This document shows positions 1 through 7,684 of a stretch of DNA of 10,157 bases, one piece after another. A model generated the notes under the pieces. It was not told the origin of the DNA. It made no database searches and saw only the letters and a list, made by a program, of their open reading frames with translations. This DNA comes from Candidatus Aminicenantota bacterium (GTDB lineage Bacteria > Acidobacteriota > Aminicenantia > Aminicenantales > Aminicenantaceae): assembly GCA_004378665.1 (NCBI GenBank), contig SOIA01000170.1:1-10157 (forward strand), given 5' to 3'. The translations under genes and the position numbers were made by a program. Each line of letters opens with the position of its first letter. Positions within the stretch are counted from its first letter, which is position 1.

Positions 1-2
1 AG

Positions 3-668
3 GGCAAAGAAAATTTTATCAAAAAAGGCCCGAATATCATCGTCGGGAATCATATCGGAACATTTAAGGACGCTGCGATTCTGTTTAAAGTTGTCCCCCG
101 GCAGATATTTTGGACATCCAATAAAATGGTTTTTAATAAACATGATTTGAATCGTCTCATCAGAAAACATTTCAAGAGACACATGAAAAATTTCGGGCTC
201 TTCGTGGATCTTCTGCTCAGCCCCTTGAAATCCCTTTTCTCCTCTTATTTTGCTGCGATCATAAAAAAGGCTGGGGCCATTCCCGTGGATATGGAGCAAA
301 AAACGAGGACGGCCATGCAGCGGTGTCAGGAATACCTGGAAAACGGGAGGGCGATCATTGCCCTTCAAGGCTGGGGCCGTGTGCTGAAAAAAGATCCGAA
401 TCCTTATGTGCACACTTTCAAGAGAGGAACGTCCATCCTTTCCTATAACCTGTATAATGAGGAAGGGATTTCTGTTCCTGTCACTCCGATTGCCATGTTT
501 GGAACTCAGGTTCCTTTCCTGGTTCCGACGAAGGTGAAAGTTAATGTCGGTGAGCCAATGTATATTACGGATTATTTAGGGGGGGGATTTGAAGAAAGTG
601 TGGAAAGGTTCAGAAGAGCTCTTGAGGACAGGGTGAAAAAGCTTCTCTTTGATATTCTCGAGTGGTGA
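3..668 (+). CDS. Divergent PlsC-type lysophospholipid acyltransferase, 5' end cut off
   Basis: This is the C-terminal 221 residues of an acyltransferase. The frame is open from nt 3 to a TGA at 666-668, so the start lies outside the window; the ATG at 126 is internal. The family transfers an acyl chain from acyl-ACP or acyl-CoA to a glycerophospholipid-type acceptor at the membrane. Numbering from nt 3, NHIGTFKD (residues 16-23) sits where the catalytic NHX4D motif belongs, GAIPVD (91-96) matches the acceptor-binding block, LQGWGR (121-126) takes the place of PEGTR, the FKRG that usually follows it is present (139-142), and VPVTPIAMFG (158-167) matches the last block. Two motifs are non-canonical: His and Asp are separated by five residues rather than four, and the motif-III Glu is Gln. 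The domain call is fairly secure, but substrate and activity are open. It could act on an unusual acceptor or be an acyltransferase-like paralogue. Confidence 0.75.
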   Translation, partial: GKENFIKKGPNIIVGNHIGTFKDAAILFKVVPRQIFWTSNKMVFNKHDLNRLIRKHFKRHMKNFGLFVDLLLSPLKSLFSSYFAAIIKKAGAIPVDMEQKTRTAMQRCQEYLENGRAIIALQGWGRVLKKDPNPYVHTFKRGTSILSYNLYNEEGISVPVTPIAMFGTQVPFLVPTKVKVNVGEPMYITDYLGGGFEESVERFRRALEDRVKKLLFDILEW

Positions 669-730
669 GATATCCTCTCCTGATTTTCGACACGGTTCTC
701 CAACATGAAAAGAAGGGATTCAAGAAATTC

Positions 731-1678
731 TTAGAGGAGTAACCTTCCCTCTTTAGCAATCAAATTTCCTTTGGCTTGGATGGTGACTTTGTCCACCAGG
801 GCATCATAGTGATGCGGGCTTGCATTTTTTCCCAAGCCGTAGGAGTCGCCGATGGCAAAATGAGCGGTCCCATAGGCTTTTTCGGCCTCCAGCATGTTCG
901 CAGTGATCCGGGCCTTCCTGTTCGTTCCGATGCCAAACTCACCTATGATTCTTCCTGTTTCGTCTTTGCCGATGTTCTGGAGGATGGCAGCGATTCCTTT
1001 TCCGCTGGCGCTGACCAGTCGGCCTTTCTCAAACTCCATCACTCCGCGTCCCAGCTTGTCGTCAATCAGTCTGATGACCAGTTTTCCTGAGAAAGTCTCC
1101 TCCACGGGGGCCGTGAAACATTCGCCCGCAGGGAGGTTTCCATGCATTCCTTTTCGGCTGATATCCCCATTGTCGTTCGCCCATTTTCTGCCTTTTACGC
1201 TGAACCGGATTCGAGTGCCTTCCGGGTTCTCCACGAGGACGTCATCTGCATCCTTCAGAGCTTTTATTACTTTTTGGGTGAACAGGTCCATTGCTTTGAA
1301 ATCGATGTTCACCAGGCGTTCCATCATTTCTCTTGTCAGGCCAGGCATCATGCAAATCCGGCCGTGTTCCATTCCGGTTTTGACCATGTATCCTCGAAAG
1401 GGTTTTTCTTCGATCCTCGCATCAAGCATGTAGGCGATCGCGTTTGCGTTTTCTGCCATTTGAGTGAAGAGACGAGTCGGTTGCGTGATGGGGCGGAGAG
1501 TTTCGGTCATGAGATAAGTGGTTGATTCTGCCCCGACCTTCTTTGCCCAGTAGGCAAATGCCTCTGCAATCTCCATTTTGTCTTTATCCGTCACGAGCAG
1601 GAATTTTTCGCCCTTACGGAGGCGGAGAGACTGTTTGACGGCCTTCTCTCCCGCTTCAAGAAGTTTGTTCATCCTCAT
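731..1678 (-). CDS. M29-family (aminopeptidase T-like) metallo-aminopeptidase
   Basis: A 315-residue protein of the thermophilic-type aminopeptidase family (AmpS/AmpT, peptidase M29, COG2309), which removes N-terminal residues from peptides in the cytoplasm using two metal ions. There is no signal peptide. The metal site can be followed: Glu186 in NLPAGE, Glu247 in GEFGIGTN, His273 in GTAHFAIGDS, Tyr280, and His290/Asp292 in HHYD. The order and approximate spacing match the Glu, Glu, His, Tyr, His, Asp set known in the family. At 315 residues it is shorter than the roughly 410-residue AmpT enzymes; the N-terminal domain is reduced, as in the short leucyl aminopeptidase subgroup. The ATG at 1678 is used; a second ATG two codons on is possible because no strong Shine-Dalgarno separates them. 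It lies 39 nt after the ppiD-like gene and is probably co-transcribed with it. Its end faces the acyltransferase gene. Confidence 0.85.
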   Translation of the reverse strand: MRMNKLLEAGEKAVKQSLRLRKGEKFLLVTDKDKMEIAEAFAYWAKKVGAESTTYLMTETLRPITQPTRLFTQMAENANAIAYMLDARIEEKPFRGYMVKTGMEHGRICMMPGLTREMMERLVNIDFKAMDLFTQKVIKALKDADDVLVENPEGTRIRFSVKGRKWANDNGDISRKGMHGNLPAGECFTAPVEETFSGKLVIRLIDDKLGRGVMEFEKGRLVSASGKGIAAILQNIGKDETGRIIGEFGIGTNRKARITANMLEAEKAYGTAHFAIGDSYGLGKNASPHHYDALVDKVTIQAKGNLIAKEGRLLL

Positions 1679-1717
1679 TTTACTCGTAATCTGGAGACTA
1701 AAGCTTATCCAAGTCGA

Positions 1718-3649
1718 TTATTCTTCTCCCTCGAAGCGGGAAAGGACATCGGAGCTGATCTTCAGGAAAATGTCATATTTGATCTCGACTCTGTATTCCT
1801 CTCTCAACTTTGTCATATAAGACAGGAAGAATTTGTTTCTTTTTTCTTCGAGCAGACTTTGCTTCTCTGTTTCCTTGTCCTTTTCAAAATCTTCCCGAGT
1901 GACTTCCTTTCTGTCCAGCACTTTGATCAAGACATATCCGCCATCGAATTCGATGGGATCGCTCGATTCTTCTATGGGAAGCGAAAAGGCAAGCTGGTCG
2001 ATTTCAGGATTTTCTCCGACAATGCTGAGGTATTGATTCCGTTCGTGTTCGTTGACGGTTTTGTATTCAAGCCCGTATTTTTCAGCCAACCCCTCAAGAT
2101 TTTCTCTTTTGAGCTCCTCTTTGATATTTCTTACCTTTTCAGCCGCCAGCTCTTTTTTCTGTATAGTGGTGACCTCCTCTTTGACTTCATCCTCCACTTC
2201 CTCGAGTTCTGCCTGTTTGGGGAGTTCGATCTTTTCAAGCTGGGCAATCCCCACTCCTTTATAAGTAGAGATGGGAGTGGAGATGTCATTTTCCTGAAGC
2301 TGGAAAAGCATGCTGCTTATCATCCCTGAAGAGTCGATATCTTCGATCGGCTCCCGCTCTTTGAGGAAACCTGGCGTGATGACTTCTATTCCGAGGGTTT
2401 GAGCGGCCTTCTTCAAGCTTTTCTCTTTCTTGGCATTTTTTTCTAACTCAGAGACTCTTTCTTCGGCTAGCTCCCTGGCCTTCTGGTCTGAGAGAATATT
2501 CTGGATTCTATCTCTGACTTCTATTAACGGTCGTGTTCGGGGAGGCTTTTTTTCTGTGATTTTCAGGATGGCTATTCCTTCGTCAGATTTTATGATGTCA
2601 GAAATTTCTCCTTCCGAGAGTCTCCCTATTTCTTCCTGTTCGAGAGGCGGAAGGATTCTCCATTCATAAAGGCCCCAATCTCCTCCGCCCATCGCTTTGG
2701 AATCCTTGGAGTAGGTTTGTGCGAGTGCGCCAAAATCTTCACCATTCCTGATTCTCTCAAGGATGCTACGGCCCTCAGCCTGGACGAGTTCCTGCTCTTT
2801 GTCTTCATAGGGGATGTGGATGCGGCTGACTTTTACCGATTCTGGCTCTTTGAACTGCGGCTCATTCTCCTTATAGTATTTCTCGATTTCCGAATCATTC
2901 AGTTCGATTTCTCGCTTTATGTCTTCTGTTCTAAAAAAGACAACCGATGCTTCGCGTCTTTCCGGGATTTTGTATTTTTCTCTGTTTTGGTCGAAGTATT
3001 CCCGGATTTCACTGGGTGAGGGCTCTTCCTCCAGTTCCATTTTATCCGCCTCAGCGGCGACATATTCCATCTGGACGGATTCGTTCTTGTTCTTGTAGCT
3101 CTCCCAGAGTTCTTCTGGAGTCACGGCAATCCCTGCTGTGAGGACTTGTATGACTTTATTGGTGATGATGTCCTTACGAACACCTTCTTCGAATTCTGAG
3201 ATGGGCATCCTGTTCCATTCCAGTATTCTTTTGTAGGCATCGAACCCGACGAATTTGCCGTCCTGCTGAAAGACAGGATAGTTCATTATCCTATCCCGCA
3301 GTTCCTCTGGGGATGCGGTTATCCCTAATTCCTTGGCCTTTTGGAGCAGAATGGTCTGCTGGATGATCTGCTCGAGCACTTGCTGAGGAATGTTGAGCTG
3401 CTGAATGAGGTTTTTGTTGATATCTTGAAATTCATTGCTCAGCATTTCAAGCCGCTGCATGAGATTCTGGTAATAATAATCGGCTGAGATTTTTTCGTTC
3501 TTCACCTTGGCAATCGTGCTTGTGGCTCTGGCTTCACCCAGACGCCCGGCTCCACCCCAAACTGCGAAGATGGTGACGATAAAGGCAATGATCACCAACC
3601 ATAAGGTCGGAGCTAAGGATTTGACGTTTTTTCGCATTGCTTTGAGCAT
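1718..3649 (-). CDS. ppiD: PpiD/SurA-like membrane-anchored peptidyl-prolyl isomerase
   Basis: A 643-residue periplasmic folding factor anchored in the inner membrane. Residues 12-32 form one hydrophobic segment after a basic start (MLKAMRKNVK), giving an N-in, C-out anchor. Residues about 38-200 form the SurA-N-like helical chaperone region (VLEQIIQQTILLQKAKELGI). A parvulin rotamase domain spans about 272-368, with VSRIHIPY, FGALAQTYSKDSKAMGGGDWG and LSEGEIS hallmarks. Residues about 380-640 are charged, helical and coiled-coil rich, with a degenerate second parvulin-like stretch near 530-585. Length and order resemble E. coli PpiD (623 residues). The start is supported by GAGGTG five bases before the ATG (3655-3660). 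It is the first gene of a pair with the aminopeptidase. The non-coding gap upstream should hold its promoter. An outer-membrane-protein chaperone role is inferred from the family; the exact orthology between PpiD and SurA/PrsA is less certain. Confidence 0.85.
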   Translation of the reverse strand: MLKAMRKNVKSLAPTLWLVIIAFIVTIFAVWGGAGRLGEARATSTIAKVKNEKISADYYYQNLMQRLEMLSNEFQDINKNLIQQLNIPQQVLEQIIQQTILLQKAKELGITASPEELRDRIMNYPVFQQDGKFVGFDAYKRILEWNRMPISEFEEGVRKDIITNKVIQVLTAGIAVTPEELWESYKNKNESVQMEYVAAEADKMELEEEPSPSEIREYFDQNREKYKIPERREASVVFFRTEDIKREIELNDSEIEKYYKENEPQFKEPESVKVSRIHIPYEDKEQELVQAEGRSILERIRNGEDFGALAQTYSKDSKAMGGGDWGLYEWRILPPLEQEEIGRLSEGEISDIIKSDEGIAILKITEKKPPRTRPLIEVRDRIQNILSDQKARELAEERVSELEKNAKKEKSLKKAAQTLGIEVITPGFLKEREPIEDIDSSGMISSMLFQLQENDISTPISTYKGVGIAQLEKIELPKQAELEEVEDEVKEEVTTIQKKELAAEKVRNIKEELKRENLEGLAEKYGLEYKTVNEHERNQYLSIVGENPEIDQLAFSLPIEESSDPIEFDGGYVLIKVLDRKEVTREDFEKDKETEKQSLLEEKRNKFFLSYMTKLREEYRVEIKYDIFLKISSDVLSRFEGEE

Positions 3650-3654
3650 GTTAT

Positions 3655-3660
3655 CACCTC
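3655..3660 (-). promoter_or_regulatory. Ribosome binding site of the ppiD-like gene
   Basis: Read on the minus strand, GAGGTG lies five bases before the ATG at 3649. This is good Shine-Dalgarno complementarity and fixes the start codon. Confidence 0.7.
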
Positions 3661-3759
3661 AATAATGATGAGTTCATCGTCCGATGGATCTTTCGCGAGC
3701 CATTTTTCTTTTCATCCTGAAAATCCATATCTATCTAACCTGAATTATTCATAAAATCC

Positions 3760-3812
3760 GCTGACATCTTATTCTGTCACTTCTTAAGGATATCTGATTA
3801 TGTTATGTCAGC
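3760..3812. repeat. 8-bp inverted repeat in the AT-rich part of the ppiD upstream gap
   Basis: GCTGACAT at 3760-3767 is exactly inverted as ATGTCAGC at 3805-3812, with 37 nt between the arms. It lies about 110-165 nt upstream of the ppiD-like start, in sequence of about 34% GC. A weak promoter-like pair on the minus strand, GTGACA followed 18 nt later by TTTTAT, lies within and just beyond it. It could be an operator flanking a promoter or simply a chance repeat. No protein-binding family is recognised. Confidence 0.3.
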
Positions 3813-3820
3813 ATCTTTTA

Positions 3821-3940
3821 CCCTTCGGGCGAGCCGATCTCACTGCATCTGCTTTGTTGCGACCCAATCGCGGTGGATGACCACAGCTTCATGGGCCGAC
3901 GCCTCGCATCTACAGCAACCTCGACTCGTGAATCATCCAG
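3821..3940. repeat. GC-rich block with nested inverted repeats, possible dispersed intergenic repeat
   Basis: These 120 bases between the end of the acyl-CoA dehydrogenase gene and the ppiD upstream region are about 59% GC, against about 34% in the adjoining 160 bases. Three nested pairings can be read: GTTGC 3856-3860 with GCAAC 3915-3919, GACCCA 3861-3866 with TGGGCC 3892-3897 (one mismatch, or a wobble pair in the minus-strand RNA), and GTGG 3873-3876 with CCAC 3881-3884. The hexamer GCATCT occurs twice (3845-3850 and 3906-3911). There is no T-run beside it, so it is not a standard terminator. The sharp change in composition and the fold are typical of REP-like elements inserted between genes, but only one copy lies in this window, so that identity is inference. 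Confidence 0.4.
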
Positions 3941-3945
3941 GTTAA

Positions 3946-5091
3946 TTAGCTTTCTCTCAAAAGATGTCTCGAAATGACCAGACGCTGAATCTCAGAAGTT
4001 CCTTCATAGATGGAAAAAACCCTGGCATCCCTGTAGAGCTGCTCGATCAAAAATTCTTTCGAGTAGCCGTAACCGCCGTGAATCTGAAGCGCCTGGTACA
4101 CAATCTTGTTGGCGGCTTCTGAAGCAAAGAGCTTGGCCATTGCCGCCTCTTTGGTGAAGGGCTTCCCTTTATCCTTCAAGTCCGCAGCTTTATAGGCGAG
4201 CAGCCGTGAAGCTTCTATGAGTGTCGAAATGTCGGCGATCATGAATTGAATGGCCTGAAATTCAGAGATTTTTTTTCCGAAGGCATCCCTTTGCTTGGCG
4301 TATCGGACAGCTTCTTGGAGAGCTCGGCTCGCGAGGCCGACAGATTGGGCGGCGATTCCGATTCTCGAACCGTCAAGGCTGCTGAGGGCGATTGAAGCGC
4401 CTCTTCCCACTTCTCCCAAGAGGTTTTCTGCGGGCACTCGGCAATCTTCCAGGGCAATTTCAGAAGTTAAGGAGGAGTGCAAACCCATTTTGTCCTCGAT
4501 TTTGGAACAGTTATACCCTGGCATGTTTTTCTCAACGATGAAGGCGTTCAGCTTTTTTTCATCGGATTCAACTCCAGCTGTGGTAAAAATAATAGCGGCT
4601 TCGGCGTCGTTTCCGCTGGTCACCCAGGATTTTGTTCCATTCAAAAGGTAGCTATCGCCTTGTTTGACGGCTTTTGTTTTCAGGTTTATCACATCCGAAC
4701 CAGCCCCTGGCTCTGTGAGAGAGAAGGCGCCAATAATCTCTCCTTTGGCGGCCTTAGGAAGGTATTTTTTCTTCTGCTCCTCACTTCCGAATTCCAGGAT
4801 AGCATGACAGAAGAGCGCGCAGTGAACACTGACTATAACCGAGACAGACGCTGAAACTTTGCTGATTTCCTCCAGGGCCAGGATAAAAGAGAGGTAATCT
4901 GTTTTTGACCCTCCGTATTCAGAGGGAACAGTTATACCAAGGATTCCAATCTCACCAAGCTTAGTCAGAATATCCCTGGGGAATTCTTTATGATCTTCAA
5001 GGGTTTTGATTTGAGGAGCGATCTCTTTTTGGGAGAAATCCTTGACCATTTCTTGGAGTAATTTTTGGTCGTCAGTGAGTTCAAAGTCCAT
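3946..5091 (-). CDS. Acyl-CoA dehydrogenase, short-chain (butyryl-CoA) type
   Basis: A complete 381-residue FAD enzyme that introduces a trans-2 double bond into an acyl-CoA and passes the electrons to electron-transfer flavoprotein, in the cytoplasm. The N-terminal helical domain covers about 1-118. The first family signature, FSLTEPGAGSD, is at 123-133, followed by the beta domain with NGTKSWVTSG (151-160). The C-terminal helical domain carries the second signature, QALQIHGGYGYS (333-344), and YRDARVFSIYEGTSEIQR (353-370). Glu363 of IYEGTSEIQ is in the position of the catalytic base of butyryl-CoA dehydrogenases. Chain length cannot be fixed from sequence; branched-chain or glutaryl-type substrates remain possible. 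GAGGAG lies 13 nt before the ATG (5105-5110), a longer than usual spacing. It follows the HIT gene by 73 nt, and no convincing promoter is visible in that gap, so it probably rides on the ispH-rpsA transcript. Confidence 0.92.
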   Translation of the reverse strand: MDFELTDDQKLLQEMVKDFSQKEIAPQIKTLEDHKEFPRDILTKLGEIGILGITVPSEYGGSKTDYLSFILALEEISKVSASVSVIVSVHCALFCHAILEFGSEEQKKKYLPKAAKGEIIGAFSLTEPGAGSDVINLKTKAVKQGDSYLLNGTKSWVTSGNDAEAAIIFTTAGVESDEKKLNAFIVEKNMPGYNCSKIEDKMGLHSSLTSEIALEDCRVPAENLLGEVGRGASIALSSLDGSRIGIAAQSVGLASRALQEAVRYAKQRDAFGKKISEFQAIQFMIADISTLIEASRLLAYKAADLKDKGKPFTKEAAMAKLFASEAANKIVYQALQIHGGYGYSKEFLIEQLYRDARVFSIYEGTSEIQRLVISRHLLRES

Positions 5092-5164
5092 TTTTAACCG
5101 AATTCTCCTCTCGAAGAAATTTAGATATCTCCAGTCATTGAGAATGAGATTTTCATGTCTCAGT

Positions 5165-5665
5165 TCAGGAAGATCTCAATTTTGCTCTCTGAAAAGAAGG
5201 CAGAAGCTGCGCATATGTTGTAGCGATGTCTTCAATAACCACTTTTGTTTTGCCCACGAGTGGCATGAAATTCGAATCTCCAATCCAGCGAGGGATCACA
5301 TGAAGATGGAAATGGTCAGCCACGCCCGCTCCAGCGCTGTTTCCCAGGTTCATGCCTGTGTTAAAACCGTGAGGCCGGTATTTCTTTTTCAGAACACTCA
5401 GGCTGAGTTTGAGGAGGTCTGCCATTTCGTCGGTAGATTCTTTCTTCGCTCGTTCGAATGATGAAAGGTGTCTGTACGGAGCGATCATTAAATGCCCCGG
5501 AGTGTACGGATATTTATTCAACACGATAAAGTTGTTTTTGCCTCTATAGAGAATGAAAGCATTCCTGTCGTTTTTCATTTGAATAGCCCGGCAGAAGATG
5601 CATTCGTTCATTTTGGAAACTTTTCTCACGTACTCCTTTCTCCAGGGAGCAAAGATGTATTCCAT
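5165..5665 (-). CDS. HIT-family hydrolase/transferase (Ap4A phosphorylase/FHIT-like)
   Basis: A complete 166-residue histidine-triad protein. It opens with MEYIFAPWRKEYV, typical of the HIT branch annotated as Ap4A phosphorylase-like or FHIT-like, then CIFC at 22-25, a zinc-knuckle half seen in many HIT proteins. GHLMIAPYRH in the middle and the triad ADHFHLHVIPRW near residues 116-127 define the active site (HxHxH); the middle His forms the nucleotidyl intermediate in the family. It probably cleaves dinucleoside polyphosphates or nucleotide phosphoramidates in the cytoplasm; the actual substrate is unknown. Its ATG overlaps the stop of the HU/IHF gene by one base (TAATG), and no strong Shine-Dalgarno precedes it, so translation is likely coupled to the upstream gene. 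Confidence 0.9.
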   Translation of the reverse strand: MEYIFAPWRKEYVRKVSKMNECIFCRAIQMKNDRNAFILYRGKNNFIVLNKYPYTPGHLMIAPYRHLSSFERAKKESTDEMADLLKLSLSVLKKKYRPHGFNTGMNLGNSAGAGVADHFHLHVIPRWIGDSNFMPLVGKTKVVIEDIATTYAQLLPSFQRAKLRSS

Positions 5666-5943
5666 TATTTTTTATTGATCATGTTCTTCAGGATTTTACT
5701 CGGTTTAAAGTAGAGAACTTTTTTAGGAGGAACATGCACAGGTTCTCCTGTGCGCGGATTTCTACCAGACCGGGAATTTCGCTGACGGAAGCGGAAACTT
5801 CCAAATCCCCTGAGCTCTATTTCTTCGCCTCTCAGAATGGCGTCTTTGATCGTTTGAAAAAAAAGATTCACACCAGTTTCTGCTTCCTGTTTTGAGATGT
5901 TCATTTCCTTCGCAATTTTGTTGATTAAGTCGGCTTTAATCAT
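5665..5943 (-). CDS. HU/IHF-family nucleoid DNA-binding protein
   Basis: A complete 92-residue histone-like protein that bends DNA as a dimer in the nucleoid. It begins MIKADLINKIA, has the helical dimerisation half up to about residue 42, then ELRGFGSFRFRQRNSRSGRNP (43-63), which includes the start of the DNA-embracing beta arm with the intercalating proline of RNP, then RTGEPVHVPPKKVLYFKPSKIL. The VPPKKVLYFKPSK stretch and the position after rpsA resemble IHF subunits (ihfB lies next to rpsA in Proteobacteria), but the N-terminus is HU-like, so I leave the symbol blank. The start overlaps the end of rpsA by 8 nt. A strong AGGAGG six bases before the ATG decides the start and is itself encoded by the last rpsA codons. 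Confidence 0.93.
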   Translation of the reverse strand: MIKADLINKIAKEMNISKQEAETGVNLFFQTIKDAILRGEEIELRGFGSFRFRQRNSRSGRNPRTGEPVHVPPKKVLYFKPSKILKNMINKK

Positions 5944-7684
5944 CTTTTTCCTCCTTTTTATTTGGTTTTTGAGATGGCTGTATTTTCTTCAATTGATCTC
6001 TAAAGAGGTCACCCAGAGTAAGCTTGCCGTCTTGGCTTTGGACATATTTCTGGTATTCCAATTTTTGAAGCTCCAATTGGGCTAACCTGAAGCTGAGTGA
6101 TATTTTTTTCTCCTGGGGATTCATTTTAATGATTTTTGCATTGTGTTCCTCTCCGACGGAAAAAATCTCCTCTGGCTTTTCTATCTTTTTCTCGTCCAGT
6201 TCGGAAAGAAAAACGACGCCTTCGATTCCTGGGGTGATTTCCACAAATACACCAAAGTCGGTGAGGCGCACGATTTTGGTCTTGACAATGTCCCCAATTT
6301 TTTGTCGGTTGAAGAAATCCTCCCAGATATCGCCTTCAAGCTGCTTTATGCCGAGAGAAAGTTTCTGTTTCTCCACATCGATGTTGAGAATGATGGCTTC
6401 CACTTCCTCGCCAACTTTTAACTTTTTTGAGGGATGTTTAATTTTTTTCCAGGAGATATCAGAAATATGGATGAGCCCCTCGATTCCCTTCTCCACTTCC
6501 ATGAACGCACCAAAATCAGTGATGTTTGTGATGGTTCCTTTGATCCTTGAGCCCGGACTGAATTTCTGCTTGAGCATCTCCAGGGGATGAGGCGCAGCCT
6601 GTTTAAGACCCAATGAAATCCTTTTGGAAGAAGGATTGATGTCCAGGATGGCGACCGCAACTTCTTCTCCAGGAGTGAGGATTTTTTTGGGATGAACGGT
6701 TTTTCGTGACCATGTCAAATCTGAGATGTGGGCCAATCCTTCCACTCCTTTTTCCAGTTCAACGAAGGCTCCAAAATCAACCAGGCTGACCACTTTCCCT
6801 TTGACTTTCTGTCCGACCTTGTATTTTTCTTCCACGTTTTCCCATGGGTCAGGACTCAATTGTTTATACCCGAGTGAAATTTTGTCATCATTTTCATTGA
6901 AATCGAGAACCACAACTTCCACTTCCTGGTCTGACTGGAAGACTTCTGAAGGATGACTGATTTTTCCCCAGGATATATCAGAGATGTGGAGAAGCCCTTC
7001 CACTCCTCCCAAATCGATGAAGGCACCGAAGTTCGTCAAGGACCTGACTTTGCCCTTGATTTTTTGTCCTTGACTGAGCTGCTCGAAAACCTGCCTTCGT
7101 CTTTTTTCCCTCTCATCTTGAAGCAAGAGCTTTCGGGAAAGGACGGCATTCTCGCTTCTTCTATCAAATTTTATGACTTTAAATTTGTATGTGTTTCCTA
7201 TGAGGTCTTTCGGCTCTTTGACTGCTCTTGTATCGGCGTGGGAGTCAGGAAGGAAGGTTTTGATGCCCACGTTGACAGTGTATCCGTTTTTTATTTTCTC
7301 AATGATCTTTCCCGTGACCCAGGTGTTATTCTGATAAGCCCTCTCCAGGTCTATGAGACCCTTCATGGCGACAGCTTTTTTGTGGGAGAGGATCAGATAT
7401 CCTTCTTTGGAGTCGCTCCTTTCCACGACGGCTTCGACGGTGTCTCCAGATTGAATCTCGCCGATTTTCTGGTCGTTGGTGAATTCCTCTCTGGGAATGA
7501 TCCCTTCGGACTTGAATCCGATATCCACGAGGACATGAGAGGACGTGACCTTGAGGACTTTTCCTTTGATTATTTTCCCCGGGACGATTTCCTTGGCGTT
7601 GAACTGGTATTGATCCAGTAAATTCTCGTATTCTTTTGAAGAGATGTTTTCTTCGTTATCTGTGTCTTTGGTTATCTCTGACAT
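5936..7684 (-). CDS. rpsA: 30S ribosomal protein S1
   Basis: A complete 582-residue S1 protein with six OB-fold S1 domains, at about 35-103, 118-185, 204-273, 289-360, 376-446 and 460-533. Domains 3-5 carry the clearest signature (NFGAFIDLGGVEGLLHISDISW, DFGAFVELEKGVEGLAHISDLTW, DFGAFMEVEKGIEGLIHISDISW). Domains 1-2 are the divergent pair that in E. coli docks on the ribosome through S2, while the later domains bind mRNA. A lysine-rich tail of about 45 residues follows domain 6. S1 lets the 30S subunit load structured or weak-Shine-Dalgarno mRNAs. The start overlaps the end of ispH by 13 nt; AGGGAG lies 11 nt before the ATG, inside ispH (7696-7701). The long domain array leaves extended open frames on the other strand, which are shadows. 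Confidence 0.97.
   Translation of the reverse strand: MSEITKDTDNEENISSKEYENLLDQYQFNAKEIVPGKIIKGKVLKVTSSHVLVDIGFKSEGIIPREEFTNDQKIGEIQSGDTVEAVVERSDSKEGYLILSHKKAVAMKGLIDLERAYQNNTWVTGKIIEKIKNGYTVNVGIKTFLPDSHADTRAVKEPKDLIGNTYKFKVIKFDRRSENAVLSRKLLLQDEREKRRRQVFEQLSQGQKIKGKVRSLTNFGAFIDLGGVEGLLHISDISWGKISHPSEVFQSDQEVEVVVLDFNENDDKISLGYKQLSPDPWENVEEKYKVGQKVKGKVVSLVDFGAFVELEKGVEGLAHISDLTWSRKTVHPKKILTPGEEVAVAILDINPSSKRISLGLKQAAPHPLEMLKQKFSPGSRIKGTITNITDFGAFMEVEKGIEGLIHISDISWKKIKHPSKKLKVGEEVEAIILNIDVEKQKLSLGIKQLEGDIWEDFFNRQKIGDIVKTKIVRLTDFGVFVEITPGIEGVVFLSELDEKKIEKPEEIFSVGEEHNAKIIKMNPQEKKISLSFRLAQLELQKLEYQKYVQSQDGKLTLGDLFRDQLKKIQPSQKPNKKEEKDD
5950..5955 (-). promoter_or_regulatory. Strong ribosome binding site of the HU/IHF gene inside rpsA
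   Basis: AGGAGG on the minus strand lies six bases before the ATG at 5943. It is formed by the Lys-Glu-Glu codons at the C-terminus of S1, so this small, presumably abundant protein can be initiated independently within the rpsA message. Confidence 0.8.

Noticed and set aside
669..730. Terminator between the convergent acyltransferase and aminopeptidase genes
   Set aside because: Only a 6-bp pairing (673-678 with 733-738) across a 54-nt loop and a short AAGAAATTCTT palindrome are visible, with no GC-rich stem followed by a T-run in either direction.
894..1433. Plus-strand open frame of 179 codons opposite the aminopeptidase gene
   Set aside because: It lies wholly antisense to the M29 enzyme, whose metal-site residues are conserved; the plus-strand product is low complexity and unrecognisable.
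3661..3735. Possible 24-codon leader peptide on the minus strand just before the ppiD-like gene (MDFQDEKKNGSRK...), ending in the TGA of the GAGGTGA ribosome site
   Set aside because: No Shine-Dalgarno of its own, no attenuator-like residue run and no known precedent; chance open frame is the simpler reading.
6953..7621. Plus-strand open frame of 222 codons opposite rpsA
   Set aside because: It is antisense to the clearly conserved S1 domains 1-3, has no recognisable domain and no ribosome site; it is a frame shadow.
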